Source: Gaiellasilicea sp035645095
Lineage (GTDB): Bacteria > Actinomycetota > Thermoleophilia > Gaiellales > Gaiellaceae
DNA length: 6,892 bases
Assembly: GCA_035645095.1 (NCBI GenBank)
Contig: DASQNG010000127.1
Span: 1-6,892 of the forward strand
Reading direction: 5' to 3'
In this document: positions 1-5,576 of the stretch, piece by piece
How the letters are laid out: each line of letters opens with the position of its first letter
Position numbering within the stretch: position 1 is the first letter of the stretch
Position numbers and translations under genes: made by a program
Notes under the pieces: model-generated
The model's input: the letters and a program-made list of their open reading frames with translations, nothing else
Database searches by the model: none
Told to the model about the DNA's origin: nothing

Positions 1-610
1 GCTCCGCGCGGTCGCCCGGCGAGAGCCGGTCCTCCGCGACGACGTCGCTGATGCCGACGCGGCCGCCCGGCCGGAGAACGCGTGCCAGCTCGAGCAGCAC
101 CCGCGGCTTGTCGACGGAAAGGTTCACGACGCAGTTCGAGACCACGACGTCGACCGATTCCGCCGGCAGCGGTACGTCCTCGATCACGCCGCGCAGGAAG
201 ACGGCGTTGCCGACGCCGGCCTCGGCGGCGTTCCGCTGCGCGAGGGCCAGCATCTCGTCCGTCATGTCGAGGCCGTAGGCGCGGCCGGTCGGCCCGACGC
301 GCTGCGCCGAGAGGATGACGTCGATCCCGCCGTCGGAGCCGAGGTCGAGCACCGTCTCGCCCTCGCGGAGATCCGCGACCGCGGTCGGGTTCCCGCAGCC
401 GAGGCTCGCGAGGAACGCCGCCTCGGGAAGGCTCTCGCGCTGCCCGGGGTCGTACAGCTCGCCCCCGAAGAGGGAGGCGCCTTCACCCTCGTCGCCGCAG
501 CAGCCGGTCTCGGAGCCGCAGCACCCCGTGCTGCCGGGCACCGCCAGCGCCGACGCGGCGTAACGCCGGCGCACCTCCTCGCGCAGCTCTTCCGCACTCG
601 TCGCCGTCAT
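1..610 (-). CDS. arsM: Arsenite S-adenosylmethionine methyltransferase ArsM (3' end beyond window)
   Basis: Family role: transfers methyl groups from S-adenosylmethionine to As(III), giving methylated and volatile arsenicals, in the cytoplasm. Seen: 203 codons from ATG at 610-608, with the C-terminus cut off at the window edge (the family usually has about 260-280 residues or more). There is a cysteine-rich N-terminus (Cys30, 31, 37, 38). The class I methyltransferase motif VLDLGSDGGID lies at 87-97 and GLDMTDEML at 113-121. Two cysteines sit where ArsM proteins carry their As(III) ligands: Cys72 in SLGCGNP and Cys160 in SNCVVNL. The third ligand cysteine expected further on lies outside the window. 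ATG was chosen because a strong AAAGGAG site lies 9 bases upstream. It starts 4 bases after the arsR stop, so it is almost certainly co-transcribed with and controlled by ArsR. The SNCVVNLS-DK-RVL signature separates ArsM from generic methyltransferases, so confidence is high. Confidence 0.94.
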   Translation of the reverse strand, partial: MTATSAEELREEVRRRYAASALAVPGSTGCCGSETGCCGDEGEGASLFGGELYDPGQRESLPEAAFLASLGCGNPTAVADLREGETVLDLGSDGGIDVILSAQRVGPTGRAYGLDMTDEMLALAQRNAAEAGVGNAVFLRGVIEDVPLPAESVDVVVSNCVVNLSVDKPRVLLELARVLRPGGRVGISDVVAEDRLSPGDRAE

Positions 611-614
611 GCGA

Positions 615-968
615 TCACGCTCCTTTCAGGTCGACGAGCGCGCCGACCCGTGCCAGCGCGTTCCCGTCGAGCGAGTAGTGGGCCCACCGCCCGCGCTGCT
701 CGCGTCGGAGCAGCCCCGCGTCGGTCAGCTTCTTCAGGTGGTGGCTGACCGTCGGCTGGCTCAACCCGAGCGGCTCCTGCAGCTCGCAGACACAGACCGA
801 CTCGCGGGCGGCGAGCAGATGCACGAGCCGGACGCGCGCGGGGTCCGCGAGTGCGCGGAAGACGGTCGCCGTCGCCGCCGCCTCCTCATCCGACAGTGAC
901 GGCGCCGAGAGCGGCGCGCAGCACGCGGCCGGGGTGGAGAGGCTCGGGGTCAGGTCGAGAGAACTCAT
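615..968 (-). CDS. arsR: ArsR-family As(III)-responsive transcriptional repressor
   Basis: Family role: a dimeric winged-helix repressor that leaves its operator on binding As(III). Seen: 117 residues. A helix-turn-helix is at about 62-88 (LGLSQPTVSHHLKKLTDAGLL at 67-87) with a wing at about 88-99 (RREQRGRWAHYS). Candidate metal ligands are of two kinds: Cys16-Cys17 in the N-terminal extension, and Cys59-Val-Cys61 just before the recognition helix. The CVC resembles the E. coli ArsR C32-V-C34 site, though its third ligand position (C37) is Gln64 here. The N-terminal CC plus a helix-3 cysteine resembles Corynebacterium glutamicum ArsR. Start choice: ATG at 968 is preferred over an in-frame TTG at 983, because that TTG overlaps the predicted -10 box. 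There is no Shine-Dalgarno site and the leader should be very short. First gene of the arsR-arsM unit, probably autoregulated through the inverted repeats upstream. Confidence 0.95.
   Translation of the reverse strand: MSSLDLTPSLSTPAACCAPLSAPSLSDEEAAATATVFRALADPARVRLVHLLAARESVCVCELQEPLGLSQPTVSHHLKKLTDAGLLRREQRGRWAHYSLDGNALARVGALVDLKGA
620..626 (-). promoter_or_regulatory. Shine-Dalgarno site of arsM
   Basis: The minus strand reads AAAGGAG, followed by 9 bases and the arsM ATG. The site lies within the last codons of arsR, so translation of arsR runs over it. It is the only well-spaced strong ribosome binding site in the window and it decides the arsM start. Confidence 0.8.
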
Positions 969-1002
969 ATCGACGAACGTCAATATATCGACGTCCGTCG
1001 AT
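967..1002. promoter_or_regulatory. Tandem inverted-repeat operator, probable ArsR binding site
   Basis: Two palindromes of pattern ATCGACG-N2-CGTCGAT lie side by side with centres 18 bp apart. The copy at 987-1002 is perfect over both 7-base arms. The copy at 969-984 has one mismatch (CGTCAAT) and extends outward to 967-986. The 9-mer ATATCGACG is directly repeated at 967-975 and 985-993. A third, overlapping imperfect palindrome (977-994, 8 of 9 pairs) is centred between them, so the exact dimer footprint is ambiguous. The repeats cover the -35/-10 spacer, the -10 box and the expected transcription start, as a repressor site should. Assigning them to ArsR is inference from position. Confidence 0.8.
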
Positions 1003-1011
1003 GCATGTCAA
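982..1011 (-). promoter_or_regulatory. Sigma-70-type promoter of arsR-arsM
   Basis: On the minus strand a full-consensus -35 TTGACA (1011-1006) is followed, after an 18-base spacer, by TATATT (987-982; 5 of 6 matches to TATAAT). The transcription start should fall near 977-973, leaving roughly 4-9 bases before the arsR ATG, so the mRNA is leaderless or nearly so. It is the best-matching promoter in the window and is interleaved with the operator repeats. Confidence 0.75.
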
Positions 1012-1069
1012 GCCTGCAGCCGCTCCACGAGCCACACTGGAGCAGCAGGTGGATGTCGTTCGGCCGGCT

Positions 1070-1209
1070 GACGTACACCGACGCGTAGCGGCGGTCCGCG
1101 TCGCCGTCTTACCCCGGCGGCGTCCACACGAGCAGCGGTCGCCGAGCGGGTTGCCGCGCAGCGCGTCGCTCTCGACGAGGTGCTCCTCGCGCCGGCCGCG
1201 GAACGGCTG
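1070..1209 (-). pseudogene. Decayed N-terminal fragment of an esterase-like gene
   Basis: Read on the minus strand, one frame gives PFRGRREEHLVESDALRG and then NPLGD (about 1206-1141). The next frame continues as PLLVWTPPG, a TAA stop (1111-1109), then DGDADRRYASVYV (to 1070). Joined, this follows the N-terminus of putative esterase-family (alpha/beta hydrolase) proteins as I remember it: EEH...SxxLRGNPLGDPHERPLxVWTPPGYD...RYPxVYV. The pattern implies loss of about a dozen bases after NPLGD (not a multiple of three) and a Tyr codon turned into TAA. Similarity stops after VYV, and no catalytic core follows before the arsR promoter. The interval 1012-1240 holds no other gene that I can support. 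The family call is from memory of the motif. Confidence 0.5.
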
Positions 1210-1213
1210 GTTG

Positions 1214-1234
1214 CCAGGGGCCGCTCACCCCAGG
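1214..1234 (-). terminator. Weak hairpin after the transporter gene, possible terminator
   Basis: The minus strand can form a stem CCTGGGG/CCCCTGG with one T-T mismatch and a 7-base loop, starting 6 bases after the transporter stop codon. There is no T-tract. It would suit a U-less actinobacterial terminator between the transporter and arsR, but stems this short are common by chance at this GC content. Confidence 0.25.
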
Positions 1235-1240
1235 GACCTG

Positions 1241-2074
1241 TCAGCCTGCGCTGATCAGCGCCGCGCCCGCGAGCACCGCCGCCGCCCCGCCGAGTTGCGC
1301 GGTCCCGACGCGCTCGCGGAGCACGAGCGCGGCGAGCGCCACCGTCACCGCCGGATAGAGCGACGTCAGCACCGAGACGACGCTGAGCAGGCCGCGCGTC
1401 GTCGCGAGCGCGAAGAGCACGTTGGCCGTGACGTCGCAGAGCCCGACGGCGAGGACGGGCGCGAGCAGGCGCGGCCCCGGCCGGAGCGTCACCCGGCCAG
1501 CCGCGACGGCGCCGAGGGCGAGCGTGAGCGAGGTCGTGCGGGCGACGAGCACCGTCCACGGGACGCTGTCGCTCGCCGCCTCGCCCAGCAGCACGAAGTA
1601 GAGCCCGAAGCCCAGGGCCGCGATCAGCGCGAGCCCGACGCCGGCGGCGACTGCCGTGCCCGTCTCACCCGCCACGCGGGAGACGAGCACGACGCCGCCG
1701 AGGGCGACGACGACTCCGAGGAACTGGACGAGGGACGGCCGCTCGCCCCGGGCAAGCCCGTAGGCGAACGGGATCGCCGCCGCGACGCTCGAGATCGGCG
1801 CGACGACCGACATCGCGCCGATCGCCATCCCGCGGTAGAGCGCGGTGAGGCCCGCTGCCCCGCAGAGGCCGGCGCCGCAGGCGGCTGCGACCGCGCCGGC
1901 GCCCAGGAAGGGCTCCCGCTCGAGCGCCGCCCACACGGCGACGGCCACGGCGCCGGACAGCTGCGAGAGCGCGAGCACCGTGAGGACGTGCAGGCGCCGC
2001 GACGTGAGCCCGCCGAGGAAGTCGCCGACGCCGTAGGACAGGCTGGCGCCGAGCGCGAGGACGACCGCGACCAC
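1241..2074 (-). CDS. EamA/DMT-superfamily transporter (ten predicted membrane helices)
   Basis: Family role: inner-membrane exporter or permease of small metabolites in the drug/metabolite transporter superfamily; the substrate cannot be told from sequence. Seen: 277 residues, almost entirely hydrophobic, consistent with ten helices in two EamA repeats. The N-terminal LALGASLSYGVGDFLGG (6-22) is typical of the first helix. The first repeat ends with ALYRGMAIGAMSVVAPISS (78-96) and RGERPSLVQFLGVVVALGG (109-127). The second repeat ends similarly with VLRERVGTAQLGGAAAVLAG near the C-terminus. Starts at GTG 2074-2072, 9 bases after the stop of the upstream HD-domain gene, with no Shine-Dalgarno site, so it probably depends on readthrough and coupled translation in a two-gene operon. 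Length matches the family (about 280-300). Nothing suggests a link to the arsenic genes. Confidence 0.87.
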   Translation of the reverse strand: MVAVVLALGASLSYGVGDFLGGLTSRRLHVLTVLALSQLSGAVAVAVWAALEREPFLGAGAVAAACGAGLCGAAGLTALYRGMAIGAMSVVAPISSVAAAIPFAYGLARGERPSLVQFLGVVVALGGVVLVSRVAGETGTAVAAGVGLALIAALGFGLYFVLLGEAASDSVPWTVLVARTTSLTLALGAVAAGRVTLRPGPRLLAPVLAVGLCDVTANVLFALATTRGLLSVVSVLTSLYPAVTVALAALVLRERVGTAQLGGAAAVLAGAALISAG

Positions 2075-2083
2075 GCGCGGCGG

Positions 2084-2911
2084 CTAGTCGCCGACCGGCC
2101 GCGTCGCCGCGACGGCGTCGAGCTGGTTCGCATGGTGGAGCACCGCGGCCTCGGCCGTGCGCGCAGCGCCGCGGTCGTGGTGCGTCGCGACGGCGTGCAG
2201 GAGCTCCGCGCGCACGGCGGGTTCGAGCCCGTCGGCCCGCGCCTCGATCAGCCGCAGCCCGAGGTGGACGTGGCCGAGCAGGCGGCCCTCGTCGGTCGCG
2301 CGAAACGCAGGGCCAGGCCCCAGCTCCGCCGTCCGGCCGACGTCGTGCAGCAACGCCGCCGCGAGCAGCAGGTCGCTGCGGAGGCGCGGGTGCAGCTGTG
2401 TCGTCTCCCGCGCCAGCGTGGCCACCCCCACCGTGTGCTCGAGCAGTCCGCCGGCGTACGCGTGGTGGGTCTCGGCGGCGGGCAGCGACCGGAGTGCGCC
2501 GCGCACACGCCGGTCGTCGAGGAAGACGCGGACGACCGCACCGAGTCCCGGGTGCGCGACCTCCGCGGCGAGGAACTCGAGGAACCCGTCGAGCTCGTCC
2601 GCGTCTCGGCGCAGCGACGGCGTCAGCTCGGCCGGATCCGCCTCGGCCGCCTCCACCGAGCGCACCTCGAGCTGGAGCCGCTCGCCGAAGCGGGCGACGC
2701 GCCCCAGCACCCGAACCGCGTCGCCCTCCGCGAAGCGGCCGTCGAGCAATTCGACGTCGTTCCAGACGCGCGCCTCGATGCGGCCGGTACGGTCGACGAG
2801 CTCGAGCGCGAGGTACGCAGCCCCCTTCCTCGTCCGCAGCCGCTGCTTCCGCGCGACTGCGTAGACCCCCTCGACGACTCGGTCCTCGGCGAGCTCTGCG
2901 ATGCTGCTCAT
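2084..2911 (-). CDS. YhaM-type OB-fold/HD-domain protein, putative 3'-5' exoribonuclease
   Basis: Family role: YhaM proteins are metal-dependent 3'-5' exoribonucleases with an N-terminal OB fold that binds nucleic acid and a C-terminal HD phosphohydrolase domain. Seen: 275 residues against about 314 in Bacillus YhaM. The OB fold spans about 12-86 (YLALELVDRTGRIEARVWND at 33-52). The HD domain contains HHAYAGGLLEHTVGV (149-163), ALLHDVGR (186-193; His189-Asp190), GHVHLG (213-218) and a C-terminal HHANQLDA (259-266). At that last site YhaM homologues, as I recall them, have an AD-x-LDA motif; here the first Asp is Asn262 while Asp265 is kept. The usual C-terminal tail is missing. Starts at ATG 2911-2909, with a TAGACT box 6 bases upstream and no Shine-Dalgarno site. 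Divergent from the DUF1015 gene and followed by the transporter gene. Nuclease activity is inferred from the family. Confidence 0.85.
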   Translation of the reverse strand: MSSIAELAEDRVVEGVYAVARKQRLRTRKGAAYLALELVDRTGRIEARVWNDVELLDGRFAEGDAVRVLGRVARFGERLQLEVRSVEAAEADPAELTPSLRRDADELDGFLEFLAAEVAHPGLGAVVRVFLDDRRVRGALRSLPAAETHHAYAGGLLEHTVGVATLARETTQLHPRLRSDLLLAAALLHDVGRTAELGPGPAFRATDEGRLLGHVHLGLRLIEARADGLEPAVRAELLHAVATHHDRGAARTAEAAVLHHANQLDAVAATRPVGD

Positions 2912-2917
2912 GCGCGG

Positions 2918-2923
2918 AGTCTA
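2918..2923 (-). promoter_or_regulatory. Leaderless -10 box for the YhaM-type gene
   Basis: The minus strand reads TAGACT (fits TAnnnT), then 6 bases, then ATG at 2911. This puts the transcription start at or next to the ATG. No clear -35 box. The intergenic region is only 44 bases, so the promoter must lie here, in the other promoter, or inside the DUF1015 coding region. Confidence 0.5.
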
Positions 2924-2941
2924 GGGTGCGGAGGCTGGTGG

Positions 2942-2947
2942 TACGCT
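2942..2947 (+). promoter_or_regulatory. Leaderless -10 box for the DUF1015 gene
   Basis: TACGCT (fits TAnnnT) ends 8 bases before the ATG at 2956, placing the transcription start at the initiation codon. No usable Shine-Dalgarno site: the only GGAGG (2930-2934) is more than 20 bases from the start. No clear -35 box. Confidence 0.5.
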
Positions 2948-2955
2948 CGCCGCCG

Positions 2956-4029
2956 ATGGCGGTCGTGAAGCCGTTCCGGGCGCAGCGTTATGCGACCGCC
3001 GCCGCGGGACCTCTGGCCTCGCTCGTGGCTCCGCCGTACGACGTCGTGGACGCGGCGCAGCGCGCGGAGCTGGCCGCCAGGAGCCCGTACAACGTCGTCC
3101 ACCTGACGCTGCCGGAGTCCGAGCAGGAGGCCGCGGACGCCTACCGCAGCTGGGTCGCGCACGGGATCCTCGTCGACGAGCCGCCGGCTGTGTGGGCGCT
3201 CCGCCAGGACTACGTCGGCCCGGACGGCTTGACCCGCCGCCGCGAGGGTGTCGTCGCGTCGCTCACCGTCGAGCCGTACGAGACCCGGAGCGTGCTTCCG
3301 CACGAGCGGACGCACCGCGGTCCGAAGGAGGAGCGGCTGCGCCTCCTCCGCGCGACGCGCGTGCAGCTCGAGCCGATCTTCCTCCTCCACGACGGGCCGC
3401 CCCCCGCGGTACCGCCCGAGCGGCCGCCGGATCTTGCCGCCGAGGGCGCGAGCCTCTGGCGTCTCGACGACCCGGCGCCGGTCGTGGAGGCGTTGGAGTC
3501 GGCCCAGCTCCTGATCGCGGACGGCCACCATCGGTACGAGACGGCGGTCGCGTTCGCGGCCGAGGAGGGGACGCCGGACGCGTCCCAGCTGCTCGTCGCG
3601 GTCGTCTCGACCCGCGATCCCGGGCTCGAGATCTTCCCCACCCACCGCGTGTTCGCCGAACCGCGCCGCCTCGACGGCGAGCGCGAGCCGGTCGAGGACG
3701 CCCGGGCGGCGCTCGCGACGGTCTCCGGCTCGCGGCCCGCCGTCGTCGAGGTGACGCGTGGGAAGGCGGCGGTCGTGCGCGGCGAGGAGGGGCTGCTCGA
3801 CGTCCACCTCGTCGACTTGCTCGGGCACGACGGGATCGCGTACACGCCCGACGCCGCCGAGGCGGTGCGCCGCGTCTCCTCGGGCGAGGCCGCCGTCGCG
3901 TATCTGATGCGCCCGACCCGGATCGAGGACGTCTTCGCCGTCGCGCGCCGTGGCGAGGTGCTGCCGCAGAAGTCCACGTACTTCTTCCCGAAGCTCCTCT
4001 CGGGCCTCCTCTTCCACCCGCTCGGATGA
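2956..4029 (+). CDS. DUF1015 family protein, function unassigned
   Basis: A conserved bacterial family with no established reaction that I can state with confidence. Seen: 357 residues, close to a full-length member, which are usually about 400. The N-terminus has KPFRAQRY (5-12) and APPYDVV (25-31), then SPYNVVHLTLPE. The central VLPHERTHRGPKEERL block is followed by the diagnostic DGHHRYET (189-196). The C-terminus carries LPQKSTYFFPKLLSGLLFHPL, typical of the family end. No signal peptide or membrane segment, so it should be cytoplasmic. The GHHR core resembles the GHHR/GERR element of ParB/sulfiredoxin-fold proteins, and databases have labelled DUF1015 members SpoOJ/ParA/ParB/RepB-like; a nucleotide-dependent activity is therefore possible but unproven. 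Probable first gene of a plus-strand unit. Its stop overlaps the next start (ATGA at 4026-4029), implying coupled expression with the phosphatase. Confidence 0.93.
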   Translation: MAVVKPFRAQRYATAAAGPLASLVAPPYDVVDAAQRAELAARSPYNVVHLTLPESEQEAADAYRSWVAHGILVDEPPAVWALRQDYVGPDGLTRRREGVVASLTVEPYETRSVLPHERTHRGPKEERLRLLRATRVQLEPIFLLHDGPPPAVPPERPPDLAAEGASLWRLDDPAPVVEALESAQLLIADGHHRYETAVAFAAEEGTPDASQLLVAVVSTRDPGLEIFPTHRVFAEPRRLDGEREPVEDARAALATVSGSRPAVVEVTRGKAAVVRGEEGLLDVHLVDLLGHDGIAYTPDAAEAVRRVSSGEAAVAYLMRPTRIEDVFAVARRGEVLPQKSTYFFPKLLSGLLFHPLG

Positions 4030-4826
4030 GCCCCTGGCTCGAAGCGTGCCGCGCCGCCGTCGGCGACATCCGCGGCGTCCTCCGTGACCTGCCGACGCGG
4101 GTGGAGCGCGAGCCGGTCGCGAAGACCGGAGAGGGCGGCGACGAGACGACGGCGATCGACGCCGCGGCCGAGGAGGCGGTGCTGCGGCGCCTGCGGGAGC
4201 TGGACGGCGGCTTCGTCGTCGTCTCGGAGGAGGTCGGCGAGGTGGAGGTGGGGGGCGGCGGCCCGTGGCGCGTCATCGTCGACCCGATCGACGGGTCGCT
4301 GAACGCGAAGCGCGACATCCCCTTCTTCGCGCTCTCCGTCGCGGCCGCCGACGGGCAGACGATGGGCGACGTCGCCTTCGGCTATGTGTACGACTTCGGC
4401 TCGGGCGAGGAGTGGACGGCAGTTCGCGGCGGCGGCGCGTTCCTCGACGGAGAACCACTCGGCGGCGTGCGGCCGAAGGACGAGATCGAGCTTCTCTCGT
4501 TCGAGGCCACGACCACCGCGGAGGTCGCCGAGCGCGCCGCGGCCGTCGCGGGGACGGCGTACCGCCTGCGGATCATGGGATCGCTCGCGCTCTCGCTCTG
4601 CCACCTCGCCGCCGGACGCGTCGACGGCGTCTGCTCGCTCAAGCCCGCGCGCTCGGTCGACATCGCCGCCGCACAGCTGCTCGTGCGCGAGGTCGGGCTC
4701 GCGATCGACCTCTTCGAGGACCCGCCCTTCGCGGCGGCGCCGCTCGACCTTCTCGGACGTTCGCGCGTCGTCGCCGCGGGTACGCAGGAGCTGTGCGAGA
4801 GGCTCGCGACGGCGCTGTCCGCGTAG
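4026..4826 (+). CDS. Inositol monophosphatase-family phosphatase (IMPase/FBPase class)
   Basis: Family role: Mg2+-dependent, lithium-sensitive hydrolysis of phosphate monoesters such as inositol-1-phosphate, fructose-1,6-bisphosphate or 3'-phosphoadenosine-5'-phosphate. Which substrate applies here cannot be read from sequence. Seen: 266 residues, normal length. AKTGEGGDETTAIDAAAE (32-49) matches the first motif. SEEVG (67-71) supplies the metal-binding Glu, and VDPIDGSLN (85-93) supplies Asp86 and Asp89. RSVDIAAA (209-216) supplies the last metal ligand, Asp212; most homologues read WD there, and the Trp is Val here. GSLALSLCHLAAGRVDG (185-201) is also typical. All core metal ligands are therefore present. 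Starts within the DUF1015 stop codon (ATGA) without a Shine-Dalgarno site, so its translation is probably coupled. The DUF72 gene overlaps its 3' end. Confidence 0.91.
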   Translation: MSPWLEACRAAVGDIRGVLRDLPTRVEREPVAKTGEGGDETTAIDAAAEEAVLRRLRELDGGFVVVSEEVGEVEVGGGGPWRVIVDPIDGSLNAKRDIPFFALSVAAADGQTMGDVAFGYVYDFGSGEEWTAVRGGGAFLDGEPLGGVRPKDEIELLSFEATTTAEVAERAAAVAGTAYRLRIMGSLALSLCHLAAGRVDGVCSLKPARSVDIAAAQLLVREVGLAIDLFEDPPFAAAPLDLLGRSRVVAAGTQELCERLATALSA

Positions 4827-5575
4827 GCTGCTCGGGCTGGAACTACGCCCACTGGCGCAACGGCGTCTTCTACCCGCCGCGCCTCGCGTCGCACCGCTGG
4901 CTCGACTACTACACGCGGTTCTACGACACGGTCGAGATCAACATGACCTTCTACCGCCTGCCGAAGGCGGAGGTCGTGCAGCGGTGGGTCGACGGGACGC
5001 CCGACGACTTCGTGTTCGCCGTCAAGGCCAGTCGCTACCTGACGCACATCAAGCGGCTGCGCGACCCCGGCGAGGGCGTCGCGACGTTCCTCGAGCGGAT
5101 CGAGCCGCTCCGCCGGTCGCCGAAGCTGGGGCCGCTCCTCTGGCAGTTGCCGCCGGACTTCAAGCGTGACGACGAGCGGCTCGCGGCGGCGCTCGCGCGG
5201 CTCCCCCCGGGCCGCCACTGCTTCGAGTTCCGACACGAGAGCTGGTTCGCCGACGAGGTGCTCGACCTGCTGCGCTCGCACGGTGTCGCGCTCGTGATCG
5301 GCGACGACCCGCGCCGGCCGTTCCAGACGCTCGAGCTGACGGCCGACTGGACGTTCGTCCGCTTCCACGGCGGCTCCGAGCTCGGGAACGGCGACTACTC
5401 GGAGCGGGAGCTCGAGGGCTGGGCGGCCCGGATCGCCGGCTTCGGGGTCGGCGCGTTCGTCTACTTCAACAACGATTGGGAGGGCTTCGCGATCCGCAAC
5501 GCGCTGAGGCTGAAGGAGCTACTCGGGCAGCCGGCTGCCGTCGATCCGCTCGCGGTGCCCGGCGTCCCGGCGTAG
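4793..5575 (+). CDS. DUF72 (YecE-like) TIM-barrel family protein
   Basis: A widespread family of TIM-barrel proteins with no settled biochemical role. Seen, in order: RVGCSGWNYAHW (10-21), FYPPR, YYTRFYDTVEINMTFYRLP (39-57), FAVKASRYLTHIKRL (75-89), LLWQLPPDFK (115-124), CFEFRHESWF (143-152), FVRFHGG (188-194) and YFNNDWEGFAIRNALRL (224-240). These are the family's characteristic strands and conserved acidic/aromatic residues, and the length of 260 is usual. Start: GTG at 4793 is the only reasonable in-frame initiator close to the conserved beginning. It makes the gene overlap the phosphatase by 34 bases. An AGGAG lies only 2 bases before it, which is too close for an ideal ribosome site, so the start is less certain than the gene. 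Cysteine 13 replaces the Thr most common in the GTSGW motif. Confidence 0.9.
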   Translation: MREARDGAVRVGCSGWNYAHWRNGVFYPPRLASHRWLDYYTRFYDTVEINMTFYRLPKAEVVQRWVDGTPDDFVFAVKASRYLTHIKRLRDPGEGVATFLERIEPLRRSPKLGPLLWQLPPDFKRDDERLAAALARLPPGRHCFEFRHESWFADEVLDLLRSHGVALVIGDDPRRPFQTLELTADWTFVRFHGGSELGNGDYSERELEGWAARIAGFGVGAFVYFNNDWEGFAIRNALRLKELLGQPAAVDPLAVPGVPA

Positions 5576-5576
5576 G

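Noticed and set aside
969..983. TTG at 983 as an earlier start for arsR
   Set aside because: It overlaps the TATATT -10 box, so it would not be on the transcript predicted from the best promoter, and no ribosome site precedes it.
1248..1261. Perfect 14-bp palindrome GCGCTGATCAGCGC at the 3' end of the transporter gene
   Set aside because: It has no loop and lies within codons for the last residues (LISA). It is a single copy with no T-tract, so chance is the simplest explanation.
1008..1559. A 183-codon minus-strand frame covering the start of the ars upstream region and the end of the transporter gene
   Set aside because: Mostly out of frame with the transporter and Arg/Ala-rich. Only its end lies in non-coding DNA, where the esterase relic reads in other frames.
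2930..2934. GGAGG as Shine-Dalgarno for the DUF1015 gene
   Set aside because: It is 21 bases from the ATG, too far for ribosome placement; the TACGCT box at leaderless spacing is the better explanation.
851..2968. A 705-codon open frame on the plus strand across the transporter and YhaM-type genes
   Set aside because: Its translation is Arg/Glu/His-rich low-complexity sequence with no recognisable fold. It is antisense to two genes with clear family motifs, so it is a typical shadow in GC-rich DNA.
3210..4604. Long minus-strand frames opposite the DUF1015 and phosphatase genes
   Set aside because: Shadow frames: composition is biased to Arg/Ala/Pro, there are no family motifs, and the opposite strand carries complete conserved proteins.
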